From NCBI GenBank assembly GCA_009602735.1, contig WELA01009633.1, positions 153,481-180,203 on the forward strand: a DNA stretch of 26,723 bases, given 5' to 3'. The notes beneath the pieces were generated by a model that saw nothing but the letters and a program-made list of their open reading frames with translations, did not search any database and was not told the origin of the DNA. This DNA comes from Mesotaenium endlicherianum (taxonomy: Eukaryota > Streptophyta > Zygnematophyceae > Zygnematales > Mesotaeniaceae). Positions 1-11,600 of the stretch are shown one piece after another (within the stretch, counting starts at the first letter, position 1; each line of letters starts with the position of its first letter). The position numbers were made by a program, and so were the translations under genes.

Positions 1-840
1 GCGCACGGCGTGGCCGCCGAGCACGGGCTCGGGCGGGGCGCGCGCGCGCCGCCACGACATCGCCTCGAACTGCAGCAGCGTGCGCACGCGCTGCTGCATC
101 GCCTGGTTCGTCCGCTCCTTCTCGTCAATCCCCTCCAGGAGCTCCCTCAGCGCCTCCTGCGCCTTCCAGTTCCTCTGCAGCGCGCCCTCCACGGCCTTCA
201 GCTGGGGGTCCAGGCGGGGCGCCTGCGACCGGCCGCCACCGCCGCCCCCTCCAGCCCAGCCCGGCCGGCCGCCGCCCGCCCTGTAGGAGGCCGGGATGAA
301 GAGGTTCGACATGTCGAGAGCGGCGCCGGCGGGAGGAGCGGAGGCAGTGCCGAGAGTGCCAGGTGTTGAGGTGGCGGGGGCAGGGGCGGCAGGGGCGGTG
401 TCGCCGTTGGCTGCAGGAGGCGCGGGGGCAGCAGCACCAACACCTGGCCCAATGGGGGGGGGCGGGGAGAGATCGGAGCTGTTGAGTGTAGCAGCGGCCG
501 AGTAAGTAGTGGCGGGGGCAGCAGGGGAAGGGGCAGAGGAAGGGGCAGGGGCAGGGGCAGGGGCAAGGAAGACTGCAGCAGGTGCAGGAGCAGCAGCGGC
601 ACCACCTGGCCTGTAAGAGGGGGGGGTGAAGAGGTTGGAGGTAGCGAGAGCAATAGTAGGAGGGGCCGAGGTAGGGTCGGGGGCGGTAGTGACGGCGGCG
701 GTGTTCTGATTGGCTGCAGCATGCCGGGCGGCAGCCGCGGGGGTAGCGGTTTGGGGGGCTGCAGCTTTGACTGCAGTTGACTCCTCCTCCTGCTCCTCCT
801 CCTCCTGCTCCTGCTCCTCCTGCTCCTGCTCCTCCTGCTC

Positions 841-871
<31 letters not shown>

Positions 872-2811
872 AATTGACTTGCTGACTCCGTATGGCTGGC
901 ACCAGGGGCGACTGCGCCAGGGGCGTCGTGAAGAGCTGCAGATATATTCGATGGCGCAGCTGGCAGCGAAGCTGAGGGGGGAGCTGGTAACGCAGCTCGG
1001 ACCCCTGTTGACCCCTGGAGTTTACTTGCTGACTGGGCGATGCCGGCGGCAAGGAGGACCCCTGCTGCCGCCAACACATGACTTGCTGACCGGCCGACGC
1101 TGGCAGCAGCTTGGACCCCCGTTGACTCCTGCGGTTGACTTGCTGACTGCACGTTACCAGCGGCAGCAGCCTGGACATATGTTGACTCCTGGGGGTGGGA
1201 CACCGTTGACTGAGCAGCGCCAGCAACAGCAGCGGCTTGGACCCCTGTTGACTCCTGCGGTTGACTTGCAGACTGAGCAAGCCCGACAGCTGTCGGTGGG
1301 CTCGGCAGAATTCCCGCACTCGGCGGCACGTTCAGATCAAGAGTTGCAAAATCCCCCCCCCTGCGCGAAACTGCGCCCAGAACATCTGAAATCTGCCACT
1401 CTGTGTGGCTGACCTCTCTTGCCCGCACCGCCGGCTGCTGACCTGTTAGGATCATCTCAGCCGTTTCTGAGTCGCCGCCAGCGCTGCCCCCGCCCAGTCC
1501 TCCCGTTAGACCTCCGTGACCCGGGCCTGCCAGCTGGCCAGCTGCTGCTGCGGCGGCGCCAGCCCTGGCAAGCGCCCCTCCACACCGCACGCCACCTGGC
1601 TCGCTACCAGCGCTGCCAGGCACTAGCTCTCCCTCCAGCCCTACGCTTTCAAGACCAGCAGAAGACGGCCCGGCTGCTGCTGCTGCTCCTGTTGCTGCTG
1701 CTCTTGCTGCACTGGCTGCTGCTGCGGCTGTTGCGGCGGCTGCGGCTGCCGGACCTGCCACTGCAGCGGCCCCCAGATAGCTTGCGCCACTTGTCGCGCG
1801 GAGGTTGCTGTCAAAAGCGGGTGCTCCGGCCAGGCCTGTGCCGGGCATACCAGCAGAAAACGGGCCAGCTGCTGCAGCTGCGGCAGCAGCATCTGCCATG
1901 GCGACGCCCCCCCAGTAAGTGGCAGCGCTTGCCAGGTGGCCGGTGCTGTTGAAGACAGGAACCCCCGACAGAGCTCCATAGCCCATGCGTGTATAGAGGT
2001 CAGCGGCCACCACGCCTGCCCTCGCAAACACTCCCCCGTAGAATTGATCGATCGGCACGCTGCTAGCACCGCCCGCCAGCTGGCCAGCAGCGCCTGCACC
2101 TGTCCTGGCAAGTGCCCTCCCATACCTCATGCCATTTGTCGCACTGCCGGCGCTGCTTGGCACTGCACCTCCTCCTCCCGCATCTCTGTTTCCGGAAGCT
2201 GCGGGTTGCACAGCTGGCGGCGCTGCTGCAGCTGCGCCCCCGGGGGCAAGGGCCCTGCTGTGCATCGCACGGCTTGCCGCGGTGCTGCCAGGTGGCACCT
2301 TGGAAGCTCCAGCGCCACTCCGCACAGCTAAGCCTCTCCTTCTGCCCCACTTGAGGATTGCTACCTCGTCCTCATCCTCACTATTCATTGGTACTGCTAT
2401 AGCTCTCTTTCTTGCCCATTGCAGTATCGCCAGCTCATCCTCATCCTCGCTGCTATCCTTCCCACCATTTCCATTCCCTTTATTTCCCTCAGGTGGCTGT
2501 CCAGAGGCGGCAGCGCTGCCGAGGCCTCCCCTTGCAGCATTTTGTCTCACCCAGTACAGAATAGACGCTTCATCCTCCTCGTCGCTGAGCTCTCCCCCTC
2601 CCTTCCCTTGTCCAAGTGGCACGCCAAGGCTCTTCTGGAGCGATGCAAGAAGCTCATCGTCGTCGGACTCCCAGTCAGGAACGCCGTCATGACTATGAAC
2701 TGCTGTGTTGGGTCGCCTCTCATTGACCTCACTCCGCCCACTTGGCACAAGCGGGTCACCACTTTTGCCCAGCAACACTGCGCTTACATCTATGCCAGGT
2801 GGAAAAGCCAT
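1..2811 (-). CDS. Gene A: low-complexity putative nuclear protein with EAR-type motif (3' end off the left edge)
   Basis: One frame stays open for 937 codons from the ATG at 2811-2809 to base 1 and continues off-window. An in-frame TAG lies 9 nt upstream, and the start has G at -3 and +4. Read from the sequence: residues 46-63 are acidic then helical (DWESDDDELLASLQKSLG). Three related units follow at 78-92 (EEDEASILYWVRQNA), 121-137 (SEDEDELAILQWARKRA) and 144-160 (SEDEDEVAILKWGRRRG). Next come Ala/Gly-rich sequence with an internal duplication, LDLNVPP at 491-497, three to five PQESTGVQAAA-type repeats at 512-617, and a Q9 plus Q/E tract at 649-677. Two similar motifs follow, SNLFTPPSYRPGG (725-737) and SNLFIPASYRAGG (835-847), then a charged helical part from about 867 (LDPQLKAVEGALQRNW). 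DLNxxP is a known EAR repression motif in plants, so a transcriptional or co-repressor role is inferred. No family is recognised. Introns within low-complexity sequence cannot be excluded. Confidence 0.7.
781..867 (-). repeat. CAG/GAG trinucleotide tract coding for Q/E
   Basis: On the sense (minus) strand this is nine CAG codons followed by about 20 mixed GAG/CAG codons, giving Q9 and then a Q/E run at residues 649-677 of gene A. It is a pure trinucleotide tract and therefore likely length-polymorphic. Confidence 0.85.
985..1285 (-). repeat. Degenerate 60-66 bp tandem repeat inside gene A
   Basis: Units share the plus-strand core TTGACTCCTGCGGTTGACTT, seen best near 1125-1145 and 1248-1268 and in weaker form near 1008-1030 and 1183-1205. 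In gene A's frame each unit reads roughly PQESTGVQAAA plus QSAS, with a period of 20-22 residues. Confidence 0.7.
1518..1620 (-). repeat. Internal duplication of gene A, copy 2
   Basis: The encoded segment (GSAGSEPGGVRCGGALARAG followed by an Ala run and GQLAG) matches the segment encoded at 2060-2160. The DNA also matches, including GCCAGCTGGC at the same relative position. This is a diverged in-frame duplication of about 95 bp, with a copy spacing of about 540 bp. Confidence 0.65.
2060..2160 (-). repeat. Internal duplication of gene A, copy 1
   Basis: Encodes PSSAGSATNGMRYGRALART followed by GAGAAGQLAGG. It is the partner of the segment at 1518-1620. Spacing and residue order are kept, so this looks like true duplication and not shared Ala/Gly bias alone. 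Confidence 0.65.
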
Positions 2812-3287
2812 AGCCAACTACAGCGATCAACTATGAACGCAATACCATCGCAGGAGGAGGACGTAAGGTTGCTCTCATATCACTCGCTCGTCTTGCTGCA
2901 CAGTCTTGCGAAGAACACGATCAAATTGCTTTGACCGGATTTCAGAAAAGTGCACTTCTGGAAGACTGGCTGATATGTTGGCTGAAGTGGGCGCAAGGGC
3001 AGACTGGCTTTCTCCCATATTCGGGTTATAGGGTGCAGACGAGGCACAGATGAAAATTGAAGAAAGTGAATCGCCCGCTAGCTTTGATCTCTCAAAAATG
3101 GAAAACGCACAGAACGCTTCGCAGCACCGCAGACAGAGTCGCGGCACCGCAGAGAGGATCGCGAGCAGGTCGCGAGTGGGGCTTCCGGGGCGCCGACTAC
3201 TACGTATACAAAGGCCTACTGAAGCATGTGTATTCAGCACGTGTGGCCGTTTCACATGTCCATGCGGGTCAATGCGGGTGAATGTAT

Positions 3288-3343
3288 CAAGCTGGTTCAA
3301 GCTGGGTTCAAGCAGGTCCAAGCAGGTTCAAGTGAGTTCAAGG
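3288..3343. repeat. Tandem 10-11 bp repeat (CAAGCWGGTT-like)
   Basis: Five full units are contiguous: 3288-3297, 3298-3308, 3309-3318, 3319-3328 and 3329-3338, followed by a partial one. The consensus is CAAGCAGGTT or CAAGCTGGTT. The period is close to one DNA helical turn. Confidence 0.85.
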
Positions 3344-3497
3344 AGAAGGTTGAAACTTGACACCTCTTTGGCCGACAAGTGTAACTATTGTGGACCTCCC
3401 AAGCGTGCCAATCGATCTATATTTAAGCATGTGAGATAAAATGGAGTGAATATATTTGAAGATATCCATCCTATAGAAGATAGCAAATCTCGATGTG

Positions 3498-3538
3498 GAG
3501 GCGGGTGTTTAGTGGTTAGTGGTGTATACACCCGCCTC
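3498..3538. repeat. Perfect 11-bp inverted repeat with 19-nt loop
   Basis: GAGGCGGGTGT at 3498-3508 is the exact reverse complement of ACACCCGCCTC at 3528-3538. It is a GC-rich hairpin candidate lying between the divergent genes. Confidence 0.8.
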
Positions 3539-4063
3539 ATTATCATTCGTTTGAAAAGTGCTATAATAGTGAAATCTACATATTTCAAATGGCCATTGGC
3601 ACCCGGCGACCTCCTGTGATGTCCTGCGACACTCCGCGTGCCCATTTCAACGAAGCGCTTTACCTGCACGGTTGCACATTATGGCCGGCCCAATCCGAAA
3701 CTCGATTCGAGAACATGCAGATTTGTACGACGGCTACGACAGCTTTTCAACGATCTGATAAAAGTAGATGACATGGACAATCTTGCCGTCACTTGCGGTG
3801 AGACTGTCGCACTTTGCGCCCGAAATGGATTTCTTGCGAAATTTTTTAAAGATTCAAAAAAGTGGTAGTCACTCAGCACCCCCATAGCCTAGACCACTAG
3901 GGAGTAAGAAGGGTTGCTCAGGTGACAATAAGGAGGCTCTGCATGGGAGCTTAGACGCAGTGCCCCCAGGTAGATGACACCGCAATAAGAGGTATGTGTT
4001 GCGGAGTGCTGAAGACAATATAGGCTTGCTTCTCCAATGTGATCCTGAAGTCTAGTACCTTCA

Positions 4064-5629
4064 ATGCATGGTCGGCAGCTCATTGACCAGGAGAGGGACT
4101 CCGAGGAGCAGCTTGCGAATCCCCAGGAGCAACCGCGTCCGGGAGACACGGCAGTCAGAAAGGTTCTGAGTCGGAACTCAAACGAAGGCAGACTAGTAGA
4201 GATGAGTTCCATGCAGGCTGGCAAGATCGTGGGTACCCTCTCAAACGGCCAACTGGGAAGAGATGGCGGCATCCAACAGGTCCTCCACGATGCCACGATC
4301 GCAGAACGTGATGGAGAGGTGTACGGCGACGAAAAGCCGGCAGACTGGGACAGCGATAGTGAAATAAAGGAAGAAGTGCGAGAAGGTAACACGGGTCACA
4401 TGAGCTCCTTAATGCAGCACCTTGCTGCCCTGGAAGAGGAGCTAGAGTACGGTCGGCAGCGGGAGGACACGCTGGAGAAACAAAGGGGGGCCTTGGAGGA
4501 GATTCTGGCCAACTCCACCGACGAGATTGCAGCCGCCATAGAAGGCCGCCTCGCAGTGGTCAATGAGATGGAGGGCCTGAGAGAGCAGCTCGCACACTTA
4601 CAGGGGAAGCTAAGTCACCACATCAATGACAAGCTCAGGTTGAATGAAGAGATCAGCGCCCTTCAGAGGGAAGTAGCTGCAGACCAGGAGGCCCTCGAAA
4701 AGCAGCAGGAGGCTTACGAGGCAAGAACTGCTGAGATGAAGATACGGGAAGAAAAATTTAAGGAGGTTGGAGCGTTGCTTGAAGGGCTTCACAGGAGCCT
4801 GGGGCTTCAAGCAGAGGCCTTCAAAGCGGAAGTTGGTCAGAAGGAAGAGGAGCTTCAGGCTGCTCTTCAGCAGAAGGTAACGCTGACGAAGCAGCTGGAG
4901 GAGGTGCACTCGGAGAAGCTCTCATATGTTCAAGGCATGCAGAACCTCGCTGCAGCCAAGGAGACTCTAGAGCTCAAGACTGTGACTTTGGAGGAAAGAC
5001 TGGCTGCGCAGCAGGACGAGCTGAACCTCACACAGGACGAGAACATGAAGCTCGCGAAAGAAGCAGAGGACTTAAGGGTGGGAAAAAGCATGATGGAGAA
5101 GGAGCTGCAGTCTCGCCGCAGAGATACATCTCAGGCAGAAGAGAAAGCTGTGGCCATGGAGGCAGAGATGGAGGTGCTAAGGGAGCAGCTGGCCGAGAGA
5201 ACTGCTTCTGTTCAAGAACACGTTACAAGCACATCACAAGCCGGGGAGAGAGTTGTAGCTCTGAAGGCAGATCTGGTAGCGCTTCAGAGGCAAGTGGCGG
5301 AGAGAAGTGCGTCAGAAGATGGGCTCCAAGAGGAGCTTCAAGCAAAAGAGTCAGAGCTGCAGGCACAAGAGCTAGAAATCGCTGCGTACCGATCGAAGCA
5401 AGCAGCCATGGCTGCAGCTCTTCGAGCGCTTGAGACGCGCCTCGACGACGCCAAGGCCGAGCAAGAAAGCGTGGCACAGGAGGCGAGACAGTTGCAGGAG
5501 GCTCTGGATGCGACAGATGGCGGAGCAGGTGTGCTCAAGGAACAAGCGGCAGAGATGGATGTGAATATTCGGAGGCTGGAGCACGAGAAGGAAGATGCTG
5601 CCCGCAAACTGGAAGCCACGACCGCAGAG
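4064..5629 (+). CDS. Gene B exon 1 (N-terminus and first coiled coil)
   Basis: 522 codons ending GCA GAG before the donor gtgagc at 5630. Residues 1-110 are polar and acidic, with WDSDSEIKEE near the end. From HMSSLMQHLAALEEELEYG onward heptads dominate. Beyond the donor the frame hits a stop at 5672-5674 after non-helical sequence, which supports splicing at 5629. Alternative in-frame starts exist, for example Met47 at 4202, which has G at -3. Confidence 0.7.
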
Positions 5630-8600
5630 GTGAGCAAACTCGTACTGGCTCCATTTGTAGAATGTGAAGCTTGAAGCTGCCCACTCTGACGACATGAGAG
5701 ACACTGGCTTCCTTGCCATTGATTCCACCCACGTCGAAACCAACAATTCTAACAAACAAGTTTTTGGCCTCGAACCTGGTGCTGCATTTTCTGACAATAA
5801 AGATGATATGTCACAATAGTCGCTGGGACAACTTAATTGCTGGCGTGCTGACGTTCTACATAAATCCACATATTTCGATAGGAATGTCCTCTTGCTAAAG
5901 CGTTGCAGTAAACCTGCTCCACTGTGTGAAAAGAGAGCACAAGTAACACCTTATGACTCTAAGGTCATGCAGTGTGCAAGGGTAGGTGCACTGGGATCAA
6001 ATCCTGTCTTTCTGAACAAAAAGCTCATCTGTGCTATCTACTGTGCTCCTAAGTTCACCACGACATGTACACCCATGAACACTCTCCGATATTTTTCTCT
6101 CAGGTTGGCTACCTTGGCGCAAAGCTGGAAGAGGCCGACGTGCGCGCTAAGAGCGCAGAGGAGCAGGCCATGGCCTCCGAGATGTTTGTCCAGCAGCTTG
6201 CGGGCGAGATTGGCAAAGTCAAGCAGGTGACCTAGTTCTTCACTGTCATCTCATACTCCTCCCATCTCATCAACCCAGCTTCCTCGCTCCTTCCACTCTT
6301 GTCCAAAGCAAGCAGGATCTACATGTAGCGGTGGGTAGTGCACACTCGTACTTGGTGTGAGTGTTAGCTTTAGAGTGCACGCAGTTCAAAGGAATGGCAC
6401 TGGGGCCAGAGGGCCAGGGCTTGGTGTGCTGCTTGCTTGGGATGCAATGTGCCTTGGCTCGTGTGCTGCTGATATTCCCGAGTTACGCTGGCATCTCAGA
6501 ATGAAGCTTCTGACAGAGCATATAAACTCTGCAACAGAGAATCCCAGGGAGTCAGAGCAGTACGTCTTTGATATGGAGGCGTTAACCCCACCCCTCCAGA
6601 GTCCGTGCCCCATTGCACTGCCGAGGTTCTCACCGTCTCAAATGCCTTAGTCATTGGAACACCTGTGGGTTGCTGTGCCCTACCTTTCGCGAGCAGGTTC
6701 TCGCTGGCAAAGGGAAAGAGAACGAGCAGCTGCAGAGGCAGCTCCTGAAGATGGAGGAGGAGGTGTCTCGAAGAGAGCACGGCCTCATCAAGCTTAACGC
6801 AAAGGTGAGCAAGGCCATCGAGCGCCTGAAGCTGAAGGACGAGAAGATCAAGAAGCTGGAGGCTCAAGCACACGAGTCGGCCGCCGCGTATGAGAAGAAG
6901 ACGGAAGCCATGGCTGCGCTGGAGCAGGAGCTCGCTTCGCTGCAGCTGCGCTTGGCTGCGAGCGTGGAGGCTGGGGCTCAGAGAGACACGGAGCTTGTAG
7001 CCGAGGCAGAGAAGGAAGCCGGCATGGAGGCAGCCAAAGAGAAGCTCACAGAGGGCTCAAGGCGAGCGAGCGAAGCGGTGAGCGAGAAAGAGAGGGTAAT
7101 TGACAGCTTGGCAGAGGAGCTAGAGAATGCTAAGGATCTCCTGGAGGCACGCGCCAAGGAGTTGCAGTGCTTCCAGCAGAGGAACGCGGGGCTGGAGCAG
7201 GCTCTGCAGGACGAGAAGGGAGCAAGGGGAGGCGACGGTGCCGCTTTGCAGCAGGCCCTGCAGGAGGCGGACAGGGCGATGGAGGTCCTGCAGGAGAAGG
7301 AGAGCGAGGCAAGGCTCTGGAGGCAGCACGCCGAGGCCGCTGCCGACAGGGAGGTCCAGGCGCAGGAGCGCGTGGCTCAGCTCAAGAAGGAGCTCGACGA
7401 GCAGGCGAGGAGGGAGGCAGCGCTGTCGGAGAAGCTGGCCGACATGGCGGAGGAGCTTGCGGGGAAGACTGGGCTGCTTGCCAGCCATGAGAGGGAGACG
7501 ACGTTCAGGCTGAGCGCTGTGCAGCAGGCCAGCGAGGCGAAGAAGGCCCAGCTGGCGGCCAGAGTGGCAGAGCTGGAGGGGTCCCTGGAGTCGGCAGAGC
7601 TCTTCCTGGCGCAGGCGCACGAGCTCAGGGGCGAGGCGGAGGGCCTGAGGGAGAAGCTGAAGCAGGCGGCGGAGGAGCGCGAGCTGGCGGAGCAGGGGCT
7701 CGCGAAGCTGCGGGAGAGGGCGCAGGTGTTCAAGAGCGAGAGGGAGGAGCTGCTGCAGGAGGTTCTCGGCCTGCGCGAGGAGCTGGCAGCCAGGGAGGCC
7801 ATGTTTGAGGAGGAGCTCCGAGATGCCGTTGGCAAACGGGAGAAGGCAGCAGAAGACTTGCAGGCGATGACGGGCAGCTTCCAGGAAGCCAGGGCGAGGG
7901 CCGAGGACCTTAAGAGAGTGGCGGATCAGAAAGCCAACGAGGTGGAAGCCATGAAGCTTCTGCTCTTTGACTCGGGCAGCGCTGAGACGGCTGCTGCATT
8001 GAATGAGGCGCTTGCTGGAGGTAGGGAAGCAGGCAGGGAGGCAGAAAACCCCGGTGGGGAACCCCATGTTAGCTCCGCTCTCCACGAGGTCCCGGCAAAT
8101 GCACCCAGAGAGCCTCTGACGGAAGGCTGGATAGAAGGCCGCGAGAAAGGCAATGCTGATGATGATGATGATGATGTTGCAGACAAGGGGCAGGAGTATG
8201 AGCATATCTCTCCGACCCCAGGCTCCTCGCAAGCGAGCGAAGGTGCGCTGAGAGAGCAGGTGGAGGAGCTGCAGGTGGCGGTGGCTCAAGCCAGGGCCCA
8301 GCTTGCAAGCAGAGACTCCCACGCGGCAACCCTTCTCGAGAGGCTGCAGGAGTATGAGGCTGACAGGAAGCAGGGTGACGTGGCAGATCCTGCTGCCACA
8401 AAGGTGGAATCTAGCGAGGAGGAGGGACTAAGAGAGCGACTCCTCGAGGCAGAGGCCGCACTCTCCAAGGCCAAGGCCGCGCTTGTCGCAAAAGAAGCTC
8501 AGATCTCCTCGCTGCAGACGGAGCTCGCCACGCTGGCGGAGGAGAGCAGGACAGCTGGCGAGGAGTCGGCAGCGCTGGCCCGCCGCCTGGCAGCTGCTGA

Positions 8601-11600
8601 AGCGGCTTGCTCCGCCGGTGAGGCCCAGGCGAGCCTCCTGGCTGCTGGGCTGCAGGAGCAGGCCAAGTGGGAGCGAGCATCTCTGGAGGAGAAGCTAGCG
8701 CAGCTGGAGCAGGGCTTGGAGCAGCAGTGCGGGGACCACGCAGCGATGCAGAGCAAGCTGCAGGCGGACCTCCACAGCGCGCAGGAGGCCAGCAGGGAGT
8801 GCAGCCTGAGAGCCGAGGCCGCGGAGAAGGCAGTGGAGGAGCTCAGAGCGGAGACTGTGAATCTGAAGCTGAAGCTGAAGGGGGCTGTGGAGGCCAAGGC
8901 AAGAGCGGCCGCAGACGACGCGAGGGCCTTGAAGGTGGCTGCCCCCCCTGCTGGGCTCAAGGCTGGGAGGGGCCCAGAGCTGGCCCAGGCCCAGGCCCAA
9001 GCCCAAGCCCAGGCTACCCCTCCATGCGAAGGCGTGGCTGCGAGTGGCAAGGGCGCGTCGAAGAGCGCCGGCGAGGACAGGGCTGCCCTCGAGCAGAAGA
9101 TCAAGTCGCTGGAGGGGGCGGTGGAGAAGTGGAAGTCGTGGGAGGCCAGCGCGCGCAGGGAGACCCGCGCCAAGCAGCAGGAGGTCGAGCTGAACGCGCG
9201 GTACATGCGTGAGATCAAGGGCGAGATTGAGAAGAAGGAGGAGAGGGAGAAGAAGCTGCTGGAGGAGCTCACGGCCCTCCGGGCCAGCCTCGGGCAGCCA
9301 TCGGCAGGCGAGAGGGTAGGGGTGCAAGCGGTGGCGGAGGCGTGTGCGAGCGCCTCGAAGCACGTGGGAGAGGAGAGGGCGGCTGCAGAGGCCACCGAGC
9401 GGGAGCTGGAGCGTGCGAGGCGCCAGGTGGCGGAGTACGAGCGGGAGCTGGCGGCGATCCGCGAGAAGAGCGCGACGAAGGTTACGGAGCTGCACCTCCA
9501 GATCGAGAGCTTCAAGGAGCAGGCGCAGCAGGCCGGGGCCCGCCTGAAGGCGGCGGACGCGAAGTGCGCGCAGCTCGAGGCGGAGATCGAGGCGCTCAGA
9601 GCCTCCCGGGAGGAGGAAGCTCGAGCCATAGAGCAGGCCCGGGCGCAGGCTCAGGCGCAAGCTGTCGAGGAGCTGCGGGCGCAGACGAGCAGGGGCGACT
9701 GCCTGAACAGCCTCGTGAGCGACGTCGCCGAGAGGCTCGCTGAGAGGGAGAAGGAGGTCGCCGATCTGCGGACGCGCCTGGAGGAGAGAACCGGGGAGCT
9801 CACGGCCCTCCTCGCCGGCAGTCAGGCGGGCAACTTCTCTTGCGCCGAGGACAGCAAGGACGGCGAGGCTGAGGAGCGGCAGGAGGATGCAGATGGTGTG
9901 GGCTGTCTGCGCGACGGCAGCGGGAGGAGCGGAGGGGACGCAGCAGCAGCAGCTCCAGAGGGGCTCGTGCAGGCGCTGCAGAAGGAGAAGCGTCTGGCCG
10001 AGGAGCGGTGCTCTGCCCTGGAGGAGGCTGTCGGAGCCCTGCGAGCCGAAATTGCCGAGTTGCGACGCTCTGCAGGTGTCGCAGATCAGAGGGCACAGCC
10101 CGATGAAGTCCAGACTCGTGCCGCAGCTAGGGTAGCAGTGCCACGTCGGCAGGCCCGCGCCGCAAAGGCTCGCGCCTCTCCTGCCGCTGCTAAGATGGCT
10201 GGGCGGGGGGGGGAGCAGCAGACAGAGCCAAGTAACCCGGCAGCTGGGCAAGGGGAGGGCTGGAAGCCTGCGGGGGCAGAGTGTGAGGAGCAGAAGCTGA
10301 GGGTGAGGTTGTCCAGCCTCCAGAAGGCCCTGCAGGTGCGGGAGAGCGCGCTCTCGAGGCAACGGGTGCAGCTGGAGATGGAGGCGGCAGTGGGAGGAGT
10401 GCAGTCGCCTCAGATTGCGGAGGCAGGCAGCCTGCCAGGGCCAGAAGCGTCTCCCGCTGCCGCAGTGCTTGAGGAGCTGCTGCTGCAGCAACAGGTGGTG
10501 GATTGGGAGGAGGAGGTGGAGGAGAACGGAGAGGAGGAAATGCAGGAGGGAGTGGATGCGGCGGCGCCAGAGGTGCAGCAGCTGCAGCAGCAGCAGGAGG
10601 AGGAGGAGGAGGCTGTAGTAGGCTCGGGAAACACGGAAATAGTCACCCACAGCCAGGCGTCCGCCGATGCAGATGGTCAGTACGAGCACCTTGAGACAGT
10701 GCCTATGCCCATCAAGTGGCCCCGACGCTTGTCAGCTGCGGCGGCAGCGGCTCGGCAGGAGGAGACAGACAGGCTGAAAGCCGCGTGCGGCGCCGGGACA
10801 GGAGAGTTCCAGCAGCGGCAGCAGACCCTCCTTGCCAAAGCCCAGCAGCAGATTGAGAGGCTGAGGGCCACACGTAATGCAGAAGACGGGACGCAGCACC
10901 AGGAGAAGCTCCTTGTCGAGGCTCAGCAGGAAATTGACAGGCTGAAGGGGGGGCTTGCTGGGGAAGGGGGGGCAGAGGACAGGCGCACGCTTGTGTGGAA
11001 GGTGCAGGCTCTGCAGGGCCAGGTGACGGAGGCGGAGGCCAAGGCGGGGCTCGAGGAGGATAAGTCTCGCCGCCTGACGGAAGAGCTGGCGGCGGCGCGC
11101 GCGACCATCTCAGGGCTGACTCAGCAGGTGCCTCCCTTCAGACTCTCGAAGCCTATCATGCAGGGGAGACAGGCCATCTCCAGTGTCTCCGGTCCGTCTC
11201 CAGTCTGTCTCCAGTCCGTCCCTAGCCTGTCCCCGCATGTCCCCAGTCTGTCTCCAGTCTGTCTCCTGTCCACCTCCGAAGGATCCAGCAAGGTGCCAGG
11301 CTCATCATCTAGATAGAGCTGCCTAGTCCCGATCAGAAAGCAATTCGAACAAGTTTCTCAAGTCGGTTGGTATAGCGTGCACGAAAAAGGGCTTGCTGGA
11401 AACAGCCCGTCTCCAGTCTGCTTCCAGGTCCTTCTCCAGTCTGTCTCCAGGTGCCCCCAGGTCCAATCGTTGTGTTTCACCCACTGCCTTACGGTGCTTC
11501 ACAAGTTCCAAACTTCTCCACTTCCTCTTTGATGGCATCACGGCTTACCACAGCTTGCACTGCGTGATAGAGAAAAGCCTTTGGGCCCGAGGCAACACGC

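Larger units (their letters stand above)
2812..4063. other. Divergent intergenic region between genes A and B
   Basis: About 1.25 kb separates two divergent start codons, so it probably holds both promoters and 5' leaders. The open frames here (for example minus 2875-3321) have no recognisable protein character and look like chance. The sequence changes from GC-rich near gene A to more balanced near 3400-3900. A TATATTTAAG stretch at about 3417-3426 could serve as a TATA-like element in either direction, but it lies more than 600 bp from both start codons. Confidence 0.5.

Noticed and set aside
198..1319. Minus-strand frame of 373 codons rich in Leu/Pro/Ser/Arg
   Set aside because: It overlaps gene A in another register and starts with GTG. 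The gene A frame is open for 937 codons, has an ATG in good context and encodes ordered motifs, so this is a shadow.
1..2811. Gene A as an FG-repeat nucleoporin
   Set aside because: The two SNLFxPxSYR motifs suggested it, but no FG, GLFG or FxFG repeats are present.
5940..6015. tRNA-like pieces (ATGAC-TCTAAG-GTCAT hairpin and GGATCAAATCC)
   Set aside because: The loop has 6 nt, no proper A box or acceptor stem is found, and the stretch lies in an intron of gene B.
7120..10689. Long minus-strand open frames (up to 664 codons) inside gene B exon 3
   Set aside because: Antisense frames of GAG/CAG/GCG-rich coiled-coil DNA read as Leu/Pro/Ser/Arg-rich sequence without domains. They are a by-product of codon bias.
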